A DNA stretch of 64,000 bases from Coffea arabica (GCF_036785885.1 NC_092310.1:248001-312000), one strand, 5' to 3'. Counted from the stretch's first letter, positions 23,101 through 46,745 are shown. Numbers and translations are program-made. Notes: generated from the sequence alone by a model not told the origin.

Positions 23101-24477
23101 AAAACCAACGCAGCAAGTTTAGACTAAGAGGCCTCTTTCTCTGTATTGTTCCTCCATCAGTATAAACCGCTGCTAAAGAAAGACAGTAAAAATCAAATAA
23201 AAGCAGCACTGTACATGATATCATGAATAAAGTAGTGCAGTCCTTCTGGAATAACAATTCTGATAGCAGATTTCAGCAAGCAAGGACCAAGATCATGGTC
23301 CCAAGTTAGTCGCATTGTGCCTGTCATTTTCGTTCTTGGCTACGAGTCAAAAAAGTGGATGATGACATGCAATGAAAATCAACCTCCAATATTTTGGTGA
23401 TTAAACATCAATTGATAATCAGGATTCATGATGGGGACTTTTTATTTCTACCAAGGGGCTAGCTGCCTGCAAATGCTTTGCTCCACTACTCCTGTTCCTT
23501 GTGTTACCAAAGTAGCTCGACCAAACCATTGATTCAGTTAATGGGCTGTCGCGTCACAAATGACTCAGAATCACGTTCACCATAGCGTTTCCTTCTGGAA
23601 AGCTTAAACATAAAAATACAGTACAATTAAGCACAATTATATGTAAATTAAAACGTTGCTTACTTGTATTCCGGCAGCAGAGATTATCTTTTGTGCCAGT
23701 AGACATAAGAAGAGGTTTATCCTTGCAGTTTGGTATAATAATTATAGCCTGATGTTGGGAATCAGGAAAGCATTCGAAGCCAAAAAAGGGTACAAAAAAG
23801 AGAAGAAAAAGACAAGTAAAACAACGCAAGAGAAGAAGAATAATAGAATGGTTACATGGAGATGCGTTTCAAAGCTGAATTGCTGATTGAAGAGACAATC
23901 ATCTTTTCTAGACTAATAAAATGTTAGGGTTGTACATATTAATATTCAGGCAATCAACTGTGGAACTGACAAACAAGAAGGAACATGGAGGACGAGAAAG
24001 GATAAAATAAAGAATCAATTCGACAAAAGAAAGAAAGGCAGGTCAGTCATAACAGATAGAAAGATGAACATTTCTTTCTGGGATTCCATATTCATTGTCA
24101 TCAAGGGAATCAAGCATACTAACTACAGAGAAAGCTTGTTTGGAAGAATGGCTAATTGCGAATACAACTGGGTGCTCAAATGAGATTCCTTATTCATTTG
24201 CAAATTGCAACTGCGCCCAGGCGGAAGTTGGAGAAGTAATGGAATGTTGATTTAAGATGAACAGAGGATTGAGGAGTAGACAAATAAATTGTATTCAGAT
24301 GATGAAACACAGATATGACATAGCTCTTCTCTGATTTAATTCAAAGCTAGTCCTAGAATAACCAACTCAAGCTCATCTTCGTCTTCGAGTTGATCGTGCA
24401 GGATGCAGCCCTTCCCTCCAAATTGCACCAAAAAGCTGGCTAAGAGAGGGTTTAAGGATGACGTTTGCTAAGCAGCA
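23101..24477. other. Convergent spacer without a recognised gene
   Basis: This region separates the RLP (+) from the last exon of the CaaX protein gene (-). It should contain both 3' UTRs. No coding exon or clear mobile element is seen. Confidence 0.5.
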
Positions 24478-26797
24478 TCAGAGGATGACACAGACACAAC
24501 CTCTGTTTTCCTCCTCAAAATCATTTTCCCCTGTCTCACTGCAGCCAATGACATCAAAACACCCCATATTCAGAGATTTTGGAATTTCTTTCTTTCTGAA
24601 ACAGTAGTTGGAAAAGAGGTGGAGGCATTATTAAAGACATTGCAAGGGATCGCCATCTATTTATTTATTTATTTGAATCAAGTCTATCTATTTATTTACC
24701 ATCCTGTAAAAAGATTAGAGAATTGGACAAATTTTACAAAATTCATCAGGAAAGTCAAAACAATATGCGGCTCAAATCCGAATTTGAAAGTGAAAGAAGG
24801 ATGAGAAAAAGCATAATATCCGTAATTAAGATTGAGGGGCAGGCTATTTGATTACTACATCAATGCAAACATCTATGCTGCAACAGAGAGATATTGTGTC
24901 CTTCAATGTCAACTAGTACACAGGCTCATAAAAATGGTGAAGCAAAACTATCTCTTCAGCATCGTAATTATGTTACGTCGGAGAAGGTTCAATGCACAAG
25001 CACGCACTGACAGGGCACAATGTCACAAAAACTAGTGGCTGGAAATAAGTCGGACATTTTCTATAGCCGTTGCTAGTTTCAAAACAAGAATATAAAAACT
25101 CAGAACTGTTTTCACTACATTCAGCTGTACTAAATTGACCAAAAAGATGAAACATTCTGCTATAAGAAAAGCTAGCTATTATCAAATAGTTAATCGAAGG
25201 TTCTGCATTAGTTAATGATCAACATGCCTTATGTGTTTGAGCATAGATTCCACTGTGATGCAGCCAAAATAAGCACCAGTGACAATCCTTTTCTAGTTCC
25301 TAAGGTTATGGCATTCCTCTTTCTTTTCTCCTAACTCCAAGTTCCTAACAGATGTGTTAGGATGCTTACAGGACAAGCCCTTTGGTAACATAGGCCATGC
25401 TTACTGCAATATTCTATCATAAGTCTTTGCTCAGTACAAAATATGTCCAGTGAGTCTAAGCTGAACTCTGTATCATGTTGCTTCGGGCTAATGTCCCGTC
25501 AGGAATGCTGTAAATTTAAAGAAAATTTATCCATGTTTAGCAATGTTCACTATTTGCTTCCCATTCACACTTCTAGGTGCCCAATTCTTTGATACCACCA
25601 CAGGTTGTAGAATCAAGAATGTAGAAAGGCATAATTTGTTTTCAAAGTCCTCATCAAGTTAAGACTTGTGAGCTATGTGTCCTTGCGATATGCTAAAAAA
25701 ATTGAGCTACAATAGACACACTTTTGGTTGCAATGGAGGAACTTGACATTTAATAATAGTATCTCAATGAAGCACTATACTGTTGAGACACCCCGTGCAA
25801 GATTTGCTTCCTAAATTCTCAGTTTTGAGTAAAGCAGCAATAACGGTAATGCCACTGAAGTTTACAGTATATAAGCACCTATCACACTTATAGCTCTTTC
25901 TTAGGACTCTCAGTTTTGTAAATACTACTACTTTTACTCATTTTTGGAATGTCAAGCTAATGTTCGAACAGACTTGGATATTCTGCTTAAAATTCAAGAA
26001 CAAATCAGCAACTTATAGCGCACAGCTGCTAATTGGTCTCTACACTTCCTGATTCTTTCCAATGGTCAGGTTCCAATTAACTCGCACATCTTTCTGGTCA
26101 GACAAATGGCAATCAAACATAATTGATCCATATCTGCTTGAACAGCATAATAATCAGAAATTTAAAAATTTTCAGAATTCATCCCAGGATCTCATTAAAT
26201 TCTCACATACTGAAGCCACTTCTAGTTTTTTAAACGCTTGAATCAAACTTTTCCTAGTTCATCATTATTTCCTCAAAACAGCAAAGTCAAGGAAATTAAA
26301 ACAGAATTACAAGAAACCATCGCCATCTCATGTACAACAATATACAGAAATTCTATCCATAGTTAAATCAGGTAAACAAACATTAGAGAGGAGGAGAGAC
26401 AGAATAAGACAAAGGGAGTTAACCTGGATTCAAATTCCTTGATCTCAACAAGTTCTTTTCCTAAGTTATCCATCCATTGCACTCTCTTCTTTTCAACCTC
26501 TTTTAAAGGATCAGAAGGTCTTGTAGGGGCCTTCTTCATACAGCTCTTAAGGACATTCTCACCCTGTTCCTTCCCGTCTGGAATGTCTTCTTCTTTCTTT
26601 ATCTTAGGGGCTTCGGTGGACGACTGATCAGAGCTATCAGAAACGGAAACAACTCTGTAAGGGGCTTGTGGTGGGGTACTTTCCAATTTCAATGGCCCAG
26701 AATTATAGAGATGAGCAGCAGCTGAAGGTTTGCAGAAGCATATGAATGGACAATGAATCTTGCAGAACAAAACCCTCATGAAAATGCTTTGCTTCAT
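24478..26797 (-). CDS. Conserved plant protein with C-terminal CaaX box
   Basis: Function unknown; I recognise it as a small conserved plant family but recall no name. Two exons, 26797-26424 and 24538-24478, are separated by a 1.9-kb intron and give 144 aa. The N-terminus is cysteine-rich and conserved-looking (MKQSIFMRVLFCKIHCPFIC). A low-complexity Ser/Lys/Glu middle follows, then LKSCMKKAP and the core KKRVQWMDNLGKELVEIKEFE. The 61-nt last exon encodes an acidic stretch and ends RGCVCVIL. CVIL is a CaaX motif with Leu last, the usual signal for geranylgeranylation by GGTase-I, so membrane attachment is likely. The codon before the ATG is TTG, so the start is at 26797. The donor (ccag/gttaac) and acceptor (ggctgcag/t) restore the frame exactly. 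No 5' neighbour suggests a role. Confidence 0.8.
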
Positions 26798-28923
26798 CAA
26801 CGGTACATCTCAACTATCTATGACCAACCCATTGACAAACACCATCCTAGTAGTAAAGATTCAAACTTTTGACTCCCACACCCTCTCCTTCATAGAATGG
26901 AGAGTGTCAAGAAAGGGTTCAATTCAATAGATGATTAATGAATTTAATGCCCTTTTAATCACCTTGGAAGAACATTAGTGCTAAAATTGGAAAGTTGGCA
27001 GCAAAAGTACTCATCACCCAATATTAACTAACCACCAAAAATATGGCATCCCCAACACCACTTACATACAATTTAGAAAAACGGTACTACTGCTTTGACA
27101 TTCAATCTACGAGTATTACAGAAAATACTAATAAAGAATCCGTATCCATCAATCTGTGGAAGGTAGCATAATTCTGGGTTTTGGAGGCTTGTGGAAGCGC
27201 AGTGCACCATCAACAGCAAATGGGCACCTCTAAAACAAAACTCACAAATTATCCAGAAACCTCTGCTCTCCTTTTTAAGACTTGTATTTTAATGAAAGAC
27301 AAGACAAATTTCTTACCGGCACCTACTGCATATTAGTAACTTGGTCATCTGAAATGACAATTACACCCTCTTCCAGGTTGCTAATGATTGGACTGCTTTT
27401 TCCCCACCACTCACCAATCTCAATTCCTCATGATTGATCATACCGGTAAGTTAGTAATTCATAAAATAGGAACGGGAATATGCGAAGGCACAGGAAGCAA
27501 CAAGACTCGTACAAGTAAATTACTTGCATAATAGCGGGACAGGGACAAGTAAAGAACAAAGAAAAGGGGAAGCTTGGCTGATAGGAAAGTTCAGCTGCAG
27601 CCCATGGAGAAGATGGACAAATTTCAACCAACTACCCGACTCTCCGACATCCCATAACATGGCATGGCAACTATCCAGTTGTTCTACTTGACTAAAAGAA
27701 AAAGGTTCTACTTTTACCGCAAATCATTTAAGTGGCTTTATTGTGCTGTGAAAGGAAAAAAAAAAAAGCAACTTTTTCAACTTTTAAAAGTTCAGCTCTG
27801 ATTTAACAACCGACTTGCAAAATCTTCATGTTGCGCTCCCATACCAGTATGTATCTTGCCAGTATGAAGCCAACACCAAAACCCATTACGATGTGTCATA
27901 CAACTAATCGGGAATCTGGCGTATAAATAATGCATTTGTGCACGTAGGTGAGAATTAGGATAAGATCTTCCAGGATCAATGTGTGGGAAGATTTGGCAAG
28001 CATGATGATAATGCTATATAGTATAACAAGGGAAGGAACATACGCAATACCAGCAACAAATAATAAACTACTGCGTTAGGACTTGCAGAAGATTTTCTCT
28101 GCTTTCTATGGTAGTACATCTCTTGTGCTTTGGTATTTACAGATCCCTTTTTTTTTTATATAGATTGAAAAAAAAAAAATCTTTCTCTTGGTGGAATGTC
28201 GTCCAATTTGGGTATAGCCATAGGAAATGTTTAGTAGGTAGGTTATAACCTTAGTTGAAGAGGTGCCGTTGGTTGCCATTATTCTAATGATTAGCCATCA
28301 GACCTTCGAATTTGCCTTCCATGTGTGCTTTATTCTATTCACATCCTCAACAAGAAGTTTGCAGTATTGACTTTCGAAGTTGGCAAGCATAAGCCAAGGA
28401 AAATAAATGAATTTTCAGGAGGAGAGAGCTAGGGAAGTAATTACCTAGGAGAATCCAGTTCCAAGTCTAAAGAAACAAGTTTCTTGAATTTTCCATTTAT
28501 TCCTTTGTTTTTTTTTTTCTTGGTTCTTACCAAGTCATGGTATGCAAAATAAATCCTAAATGAATTTGACCTCCTTTCCCCCCTCAGTGGCTTTTGAAGC
28601 AACGTTAGACAATAGCAGTCCCAGTTGGTTTGTCTGTGTCTCGTTCCTCAACTATAAAAAAAATAAATGTGAAAGTGAAGCTGTAGTGCACTTTTCCTAA
28701 ACAGACGGACAAAAACTTGATTGATGCTCATCAGAGAAGCCAAAGAGCTTTTTCCATTGCCACTATAATGTGTAGCACTTTTTCTGAGAGGGTGATTCAG
28801 TCATGTGCTACCATATGATATGATTTGATGGTACCCCAATTCCATGCTATATTAACTCTTGAACATGCTCTGGCTTAAACATCTGCACATTTTCAAACTT
28901 GGTTCTCTACCCTATTTGTCTCT
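26798..28923. other. Upstream region of the CaaX gene, no gene seen
   Basis: This should hold the promoter and 5' UTR of the gene starting at 26797 on the - strand. Several short open frames on both strands lack any recognisable motif. No clear repeat was found apart from short A and T runs. Confidence 0.45.
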
Positions 28924-28938
28924 GCTTGCTTCTTAACT

Positions 28939-29098
28939 TTTTTTTTTTAAACACAAGGAGTATTCCAGTTTTGCCAGATTAATTTTCTTGTGCCTGTACA
29001 CTCCACCCCCAAAGATACACAAGCGACGAAAAGGTAATTCGAACACAACCTCGGACCTAACTAGTCTTCCTCGAAACCCTCCGAACCAACCAAGGGGC
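28939..29098 (-). mobile_element. tRNA-derived SINE, diverged copy
   Basis: The body word ggagtattccagttttgcca and the layout match the SINE at 19291-19468: a T run at the left (poly(A) on the - strand), then the same body, then a decayed B-box region (aattcgaacacaacc) and ggggc at the right end. It is flanked by a 15-bp duplication GCTTGCTTCTTAACT (28924-28938 and 29099-29113). More diverged internal boxes suggest an older insertion than the first copy. Confidence 0.8.
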
Positions 29099-29113
29099 GC
29101 TTGCTTCTTAACT

Positions 29114-30576
29114 ATTGCTGATAGTTAAGGGCGCTTGTTCGTGGATTTACTTTCTTTATGGGAATTGGATTGTGAGTAGAAAGAGGGCCGGTCCTGTCCT
29201 GTCCTGTGGTAGGACTGGCAAAGGGCAATGCAGTGCTTTGGGATGCGTCCGAAGATAATAATTGCAGAAGGCAGAAAAGCAAAGCTGATGTTTATGGTTA
29301 TGCAAATGCAAACAGGTGGAGGAGGAAAGCGAGGACCATCATTGGTTATGAAAAGGGTTTTTGTCAATCAATCTATTACTACAAATCCTTTTCCTCCCAC
29401 TGCTGGGACAGACGCATGCATTAGTGTATTTGATTGCGGTTGCAGTGTCCCTTGCCTCTCCTGACTCTGTCTTCCCTTATCCCCACATCAATCCGCATGT
29501 TACATTCCTACTTCCTCCCACTGCATCTGTCATGAAGCTAATGTCATCAGTTCCTTTCCCAAATCTTCCAACATATACTCTGTCCGAACTGAGCAATCAA
29601 CGAGTCACTTGATTACTAGAACTCAATCCCAATTCCTTTAGCTAGGCAGGGGAAAATTATCTGGTCAAGAAAATGTCTAATTTCCAACTGCATACATGCA
29701 ATAGAAGTTCAGATGAACTAAAAACTTATAACCCCTTACTTTCTTTATCAAGAGTATCAAACAGGTATCATAAGAGCTAGACTTCCACTTCAGTTAGTCT
29801 GGAACTGTAGAATTTGGTTTACACGCTTCAATGTTTAAGATATATCTTTATCCACAACAGGAAAAAATGGTAATGTATAAAATTGATAAATTACAATAAT
29901 GGAATAACTTCCTTCTGGATATCATACCAGTTGATTTTGTCACAGGCAAGTGCAAAAAGCCCCCAACAAACCTTAAAGATCAAATAGGGCACCCGCAGCC
30001 TTCACGAGTTGGGAACAATAGTTCCCTAGTCTCCAATCACCAAATAAACAAAAGACAACACTAGTAGCACATATGCAGCAGAATCACTTTTTCCAAAAAT
30101 CATACACTACTAATCAATATCTCAAATGTCAGAACTGAACCCATTACCGTCAAGTACAGATCAAGAATGACTTGGCATTAACCTAGATTTACTTGTATAA
30201 GTAAGATTCTGCCCATATGATGGATAGAATATTAATCCGCGTATACAGTGTCAACAGATTCATCAGACTTCTCTAATACATGTACAATGGGGTTTATGGA
30301 TGAAATCGAGAATATAACAGAAACACATAACATGAGTGTTTCAAGCAGCCAGGGCAGTATAGACCACCAAAGGTGAGTATGAAGAACTAGAGCTCTTGCC
30401 TAACCGTGCAGGCAAAAAACACTTCTTTTGCAGCATTTTGTGGAAGAAAATGATAGCAAACAGCCAAGGCATCAAACCTTCACTTCATTTCAGAACAGCT
30501 AGCATCCTAGAGTAGAAACCTTCATCAACAAGGTAGCCAAACAGCCAGAAACCAAATTGGCCAGCAACTGCATAAA
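29114..30576. other. Spacer downstream of lysyl-tRNA synthetase, no gene seen
   Basis: No coding exon is supported. Open frames near 29125-29612 overlap each other on both strands and show no motif. The right end should contain the 3' UTR of the lysyl-tRNA synthetase gene. Confidence 0.45.
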
Positions 30577-42452
<11,876 letters not shown>

Positions 42453-42747
42453 TTCCCTTCCCTCTTTTTCTGCGTGCTTCAATTCTCTGCCCGGATGAAT
42501 ATCCCAGAAAATCTGTGGAATTTTGGACAAATTGGTTGATGAGTCCCTAAAATGTTTTGCTAAGTTTGAGATGACTCTTTCGCTTTTGACTTCAATCATT
42601 TTAGTCCTTCAAACTTTTAAACTGTTGAACCACTTTGGCTACTTGCATGGAGGAGTGCAAAGGAACTAACCTCAATCAAATCATTCCCAAGTTTATTCGA
42701 TCAAAATTTGAGCTCGAACTTGTGTTGACGGAATCTAAATAATTCAA

Positions 42748-42905
42748 AAAAAAAAAATTTGGCGACACAAGATGTATCCAAACATTTGCCGGACAAATTC
42801 CACATAGTTGTACAAAGTCGCGCCCAAAAATACACAACAATGTTAACTCGGTAGGGTTCGAACTAGTGGCCTACGGGATACTACCGCATGTGGTCACTAG
42901 CTAAG
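42748..42905 (-). mobile_element. Probable tRNA-derived SINE, different family
   Basis: On the - strand it begins cttagctagtgaccacatgc, carries a B-box-like word (agttcgaaccctacc), and ends ttgtgtcgccaaattttttt before a T run. It does not match the body of the SINEs at 19291 and 28939. No clear flanking duplication was found; a hAT-type MITE lies within 15 bases of its 5' end. Confidence 0.5.
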
Positions 42906-42919
42906 TTTCCTGCTGGAGG

Positions 42920-43360
42920 TAGGAATGTAAGCGAGCTGAGCTACTCGCGAGTAGCTTAGTCAATGGCTTGGCTCGAACTCGATTTGACCGAGTCTCGAGC
43001 TACTCGAGCACACATTCGAGTCGAGTTCGTGTCAGAATTTTGCAACTCGTGGCTCTCGTAATATATATAATTTAAATAATATATATGTATCATAATTATA
43101 AAATGACCGTTATGAGTATAATTTATACTGAATTTACAAGAAAGGTATCGAGTCAAAAATCTTGATTACTCGACTCGATAAGGCTTTGACTAAAGGTCGA
43201 GCCTTATCAAGTCGAGTTTCGAGCTTTTAAAGATTTCATCGAGTCAAGTTCGAGTTTGAGATTTTTCGACTCGAGTCGAGCTCGAGCCAAGTTATTTATA
43301 GGTTGAGTCAAGCTCGAGTATAGCAATACTCAAATTCGACTCGGCTCGATTACATACCTA
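42920..43360. mobile_element. hAT-type MITE, copy C (TAGGWATGTAA ends)
   Basis: A 441-bp element with ends TAGGAATGTAAGCGAGC and, as reverse complement of the right end, TAGGTATGTAATCGAGC. It is flanked by a perfect 8-bp duplication GCTGGAGG (42912-42919 and 43361-43368). The cgag-rich interior resembles the other copies but the termini define a separate subfamily. Non-coding. Confidence 0.85.
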
Positions 43361-43368
43361 GCTGGAGG

Positions 43369-44001
43369 CCGAGTAACTCAAATAGTTAGACGAACTTGAA
43401 TAACTCAAATAATTAGACGAACTCGAGTCTTATATATAACATTGAAACCCCGTAAAAGCTAATTCGACTTAATTTGAGCTACATACAACAAATAAGGTCT
43501 TCCTTGTTCCAACCTCACTAGGGGATCACTTTCACGTCTAAACTCAAATTAACACTACATACTGGAAAGAAAAATGTGTGTAGTTTGCGTATGTAATATG
43601 TATGGTGTAATTAACAACGACTGATGAGAAGTTTGCAGGCACTGGGCTCTCGAGTCATATGTCACTCACTGTTTGTTGAACTTTTGAAGAGATGACGATG
43701 AGCTTTGAGGGAATTTGACAAGCGTTTATGAAGTACTGGGCTCTGGCAAACTACAGAAGTAATCATCAATTATTTGATCATTCATTGTACCGTGGAACAA
43801 TTATTTGATCTGGGAAAATCATCAAGGAAGATTCTCATCGACGACACATATATTATATATACGTACACGCACACAAGCATGCATGCATGTTAAATTCGAC
43901 CAATGGTTCCAGAAGATGCTGATGTTTACATGAGGTTCTCAAAAACTTGAACTAAGCTAGCTAATTAATTACATAATTGATCGAACAAATGAGAATCGGA
44001 A
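43369..44001. other. Spacer without a recognised gene
   Basis: AT-rich DNA between a MITE and the stop codon of the small cysteine-rich gene. No coding exon, repeat or RNA gene is recognised. The right part should include that gene's 3' UTR. Confidence 0.4.
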
Positions 44002-44259
44002 TTAGCTGTTGCGGTTTTCTGCAGGGAGAGCATAACTTCTTCCCTTACCTTTCAATTGTTCACATCCTAAAGCGCAGGCCTTTTCACAAGCTGCATCTGT
44101 GGCCTCATCTAACCCCATACATATCGGCATGCAACCCTCTACGCACATTGATTTTGAGGCAACGGCATTTGTTAATCTTAGGGTTGTGCTTGTCGCTAAA
44201 ACTATCATACTAGTATATATCATGGTCACTGCTGCATTACATCTTCTGCGAGACATCAT
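44002..44259 (-). CDS. Small secreted six-cysteine peptide, Ole e 6/thionin-family-like pattern
   Basis: A predicted 85-aa single-exon protein. The N-terminus is basic (MMSRRR) and followed by a mostly hydrophobic stretch ending NAVA, which reads as a secretory signal with cleavage near SKSMC. The mature part holds six cysteines as C-x3-C-x3-C-x10-C-x3-C-x3-C (from SMCVEGCMPIC to CEKACALGC), then a Lys/Arg-rich tail. That spacing predicts two short helices joined by three disulphides and resembles the plant Ole e 6 pollen-allergen/'plant thionin family' pattern. Function is unknown; relatives are pollen or defence-type peptides. The start is placed at the ATG at 44259 because the longer frame to 44319 would put 20 unrelated residues before the signal. 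The second ATG (44256) is equally possible. Confidence 0.6.
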   Translation of the reverse strand: MMSRRRCNAAVTMIYTSMIVLATSTTLRLTNAVASKSMCVEGCMPICMGLDEATDAACEKACALGCEQLKGKGRSYALPAENRNS

Positions 44260-45207
44260 CTCGTGCTGATATGATATCAAGCCACCAATTTGATCTTCTA
44301 ATGAAACCAACTTTTCCAAGACTCGCGAGGGGGATGGGATGACTGTTTATTTGCTTTCAAACCTTCGGGAAAAGAGCCGCTCAAGTTAAGCTCGAGTTTA
44401 GATCAAGAAAGCATGACATGACCGACTAGATATGCATAAATACTTGCATAAAAGAAAGAAAAAAATGTCACAAGCATTTGACTCCAATAAAAGGGTGTTC
44501 ATCTTTTAACATCTCTTTTATTTTATGTTTCCCTTTTGGTAAATATTTGAGAGAGGTAGTGAGTAAAATGAGGAGGTGGCTCGGAAAATTGATGTGGTTA
44601 AATGATTGAGAGCACTCAAAATTTCTCCAACCATCCACCTCTCTCTCTCTCTCTCTCTACACACAAAAATGACTAGCATTTTCTTGTTACATCCATCTTA
44701 TTTTGTATTGACATTTCAAAACGCTATACGTACTAGTCCATACTTTAAGGTTAATGGCTTCTCTCTTTTTTTTTTGTTTTGGGGGGGGGGGGGGGGGAGC
44801 ACTAAGGGACTAAGGGAAACGCTATCCTAATCTACGGGGGAAGGGAAGTCAGAGAGCTATAAATTGCATACGAGTGGTGAGGAAGATGAGTTTGGGAGTT
44901 GAGAGTTGGAGAGAAAAATAAGAGAAATTTAGAGTTTTCCCTTGTTTAGGCATTTTAAGTGAAAAAAAAAAAGTAAGAAAATGGAAAGATAGATTGATTT
45001 AAAAAAAAAAAATTTATCTCCAAAATTAGAGAGAAATGGAAGGAAACTTCAGAGCACGTTTTCCCTATAAATAAAAAATCATAATACCATATGACTCTAA
45101 CATCATTTCAAAAATCATACCAAATGAGTCCAAATCTCATCTACCTATAATGCCAAAATCATTTCCCTTCCCTTCCCAACTCCCAATCAACGTGGGAAGA
45201 AAAATAT

Positions 45208-45257
<50 letters not shown>

Positions 45258-45308
45258 TATTTATTCTCTTCCCTTGGTTTGTGTCATAACTCGTCCTCTC
45301 TTATCTCT

Positions 45309-45342
<34 letters not shown>

Positions 45343-45817
45343 CTCCTTCGAGCTCCAAAAGAGAAAAAAAAGAAGTCTTTTTTCCCTTTCTCTTAAAAAC
45401 AAATGACTAGTGTTTTGGTGAGCATGGGTTGATCCATACCAGGAAAAAGACTGTCCTAATCCTAACTGGTTGAGCAGTTCGGCCCAACCCCATGTGATGT
45501 GGGTCGTTATGTTTCACCTGTCGTCAAGTCAAGAACGAGAATGAAAATTACAGACAGACACAGAAATAAATAAGAAGAAGAAAAGGCAAAGTGAAAAAAG
45601 AAAGAAGAAAGAAAGAAACGGAGCAGATGCGGACAGATACTGCCAGCCACCCAGCCAGTGCCAGATACAACAGGCGTCACTCGTCGGTTCTGCAAGAAGT
45701 CCGATTTGGAGGATAAAACAGGCGACAGTTTTGAAGGATCCAAAATACAGCAGCGTCTATACAAAAAAGAGAAAGGGAAGGGTCCTTTTCTTTAACTCTA
45801 AATCATACAAAAAGAGA
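44260..45817. other. Intergenic region with long homopolymers
   Basis: Between the divergent small gene (-) and the acidic protein (+). It holds a CT run (about 44639-44660), seventeen G (44781-44797), a TA run (about 45221-45254) and thirty C (45310-45339). No gene is supported; the right end is the presumed promoter and 5' UTR of the next gene. Confidence 0.5.
45310..45339 (+). repeat. C30 homopolymer
   Basis: Thirty consecutive cytosines. A run this long is rare in plant DNA and its true length is uncertain. Confidence 0.9.
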
Positions 45818-46282
45818 ATGGTATTTAACAGTGTAATGTTAGTTTCAGTTGCCAGAACCTCGGCAGAGGTATGGCAGCAAATGGCCTGTTTCGGGGAGCA
45901 TCAGCGGATAGACGGCCAGCAAATGGTGGATCTGGTCATCCGTTTCCCTCTTCAACAGCTTGGCCGCTTGCTTCTTTACATTTGGACTTTCCTCTGCGTC
46001 CCTCCTCAGCCCTATTACTATCCTACTTATTCTAATTACCGTGATGATGATGATGATGATGATACTAGTTCTGATGATGATGATGATGATGGTGATGGTG
46101 CTGGTTCTTCCTCCCCTACTACTTCTCGATATTTTTATTACCACCAACGCCGCCCAGATGCTGATGATGATGAAGATGGTGGTGGTGCTGGTGCTGGTTC
46201 TTCCTCCTCTACTACTTCTCGATATTTTTATTACCACCAACAACGTCCAGATGCTGATGATGATTCTTCCCTATCAGATTGA
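45818..46282 (+). CDS. Hypothetical acidic protein with a 31-residue tandem repeat
   Basis: I do not recognise the function. The frame runs from the ATG at 45818 to TGA, 154 aa; the open frame upstream has no ATG. The N-terminal half looks like a real folded or membrane-associated part: SAEVWQQMACFGEHQRIDG, then MVDLVIRFPLQQLGRLLLY with an amphipathic to hydrophobic stretch (LLLYIWTFLCVP). The C-terminal half is low complexity: aspartate runs from GAT repeats, then two copies of a 31-residue unit (GAGSSSxTTSRYFYYHQxRPDADDD), encoded by a 93-bp tandem duplication. It ends SSLSD. No intron is needed. The antisense frame over this region is an artefact of the GAT repeats. A conserved plant gene is plausible because of the ordered N-terminal half, but transcription evidence is lacking. 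Confidence 0.55.
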   Translation: MVFNSVMLVSVARTSAEVWQQMACFGEHQRIDGQQMVDLVIRFPLQQLGRLLLYIWTFLCVPPQPYYYPTYSNYRDDDDDDDTSSDDDDDDGDGAGSSSPTTSRYFYYHQRRPDADDDEDGGGAGAGSSSSTTSRYFYYHQQRPDADDDSSLSD

Positions 46283-46574
46283 TTTGATCGGCTGACTGTT
46301 GTCTTTTGTAAAGTTACTCTCTTTGGAATAATAGTAGCGTTCTTCTTTTAATTCCTGTATATAATTGATCTTTTCTCCTCCTGACTTTGTGTTAACTTTT
46401 TCAGATTAGATTTTCATTTTTCTCTTTGAATTGGTTTTGTGGAATTCATGAGTTTGTGACTTCCACAAACAGATGATCTTTTCTGTAATATATCAAGAGC
46501 AACAAAAGAAAAAAAAAATGAAAAGGAGCAGATTTTTAGAGTGCGTATGCTTTGGGATTGCTGTTGAAATTGAA
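46283..46574. other. 3' flank of the acidic protein gene
   Basis: T-rich sequence as in a 3' UTR; no coding exon is seen. Confidence 0.4.
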
Positions 46575-46745
46575 GGTTCTTGAGCTTGTTTCTCTTTTTT
46601 AATTCTGTCATTTTTTTTATGGGCACTATAATCTGTGGAATTGCCTACTTCCTGGTTAGGTTCTTGAGCTTGTTTCTCTTTTTTATTTCTGTCATTTTTT
46701 TTATGGGCACTATAATCTGTGGAATTGCCTACTTCCTGGTTTGGT
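46575..46745 (+). repeat. 84-bp tandem duplication
   Basis: The unit beginning ggttcttgagcttgtttctc occurs at 46575 and 46659, with a third partial start at 46743. The copies are nearly identical (a single aat/att-type difference seen). It lies about 300 bp after the acidic protein's stop codon. The unit length is a multiple of three, so an open frame runs through both copies, but it has no ATG start of its own and reads like hydrophobic low-complexity sequence. Confidence 0.9.

Noticed and set aside
45845-46243. Antisense frame rich in Ile, Ser and Thr
   Set aside because: It is the reverse reading of GAT and similar repeats in the acidic protein gene.
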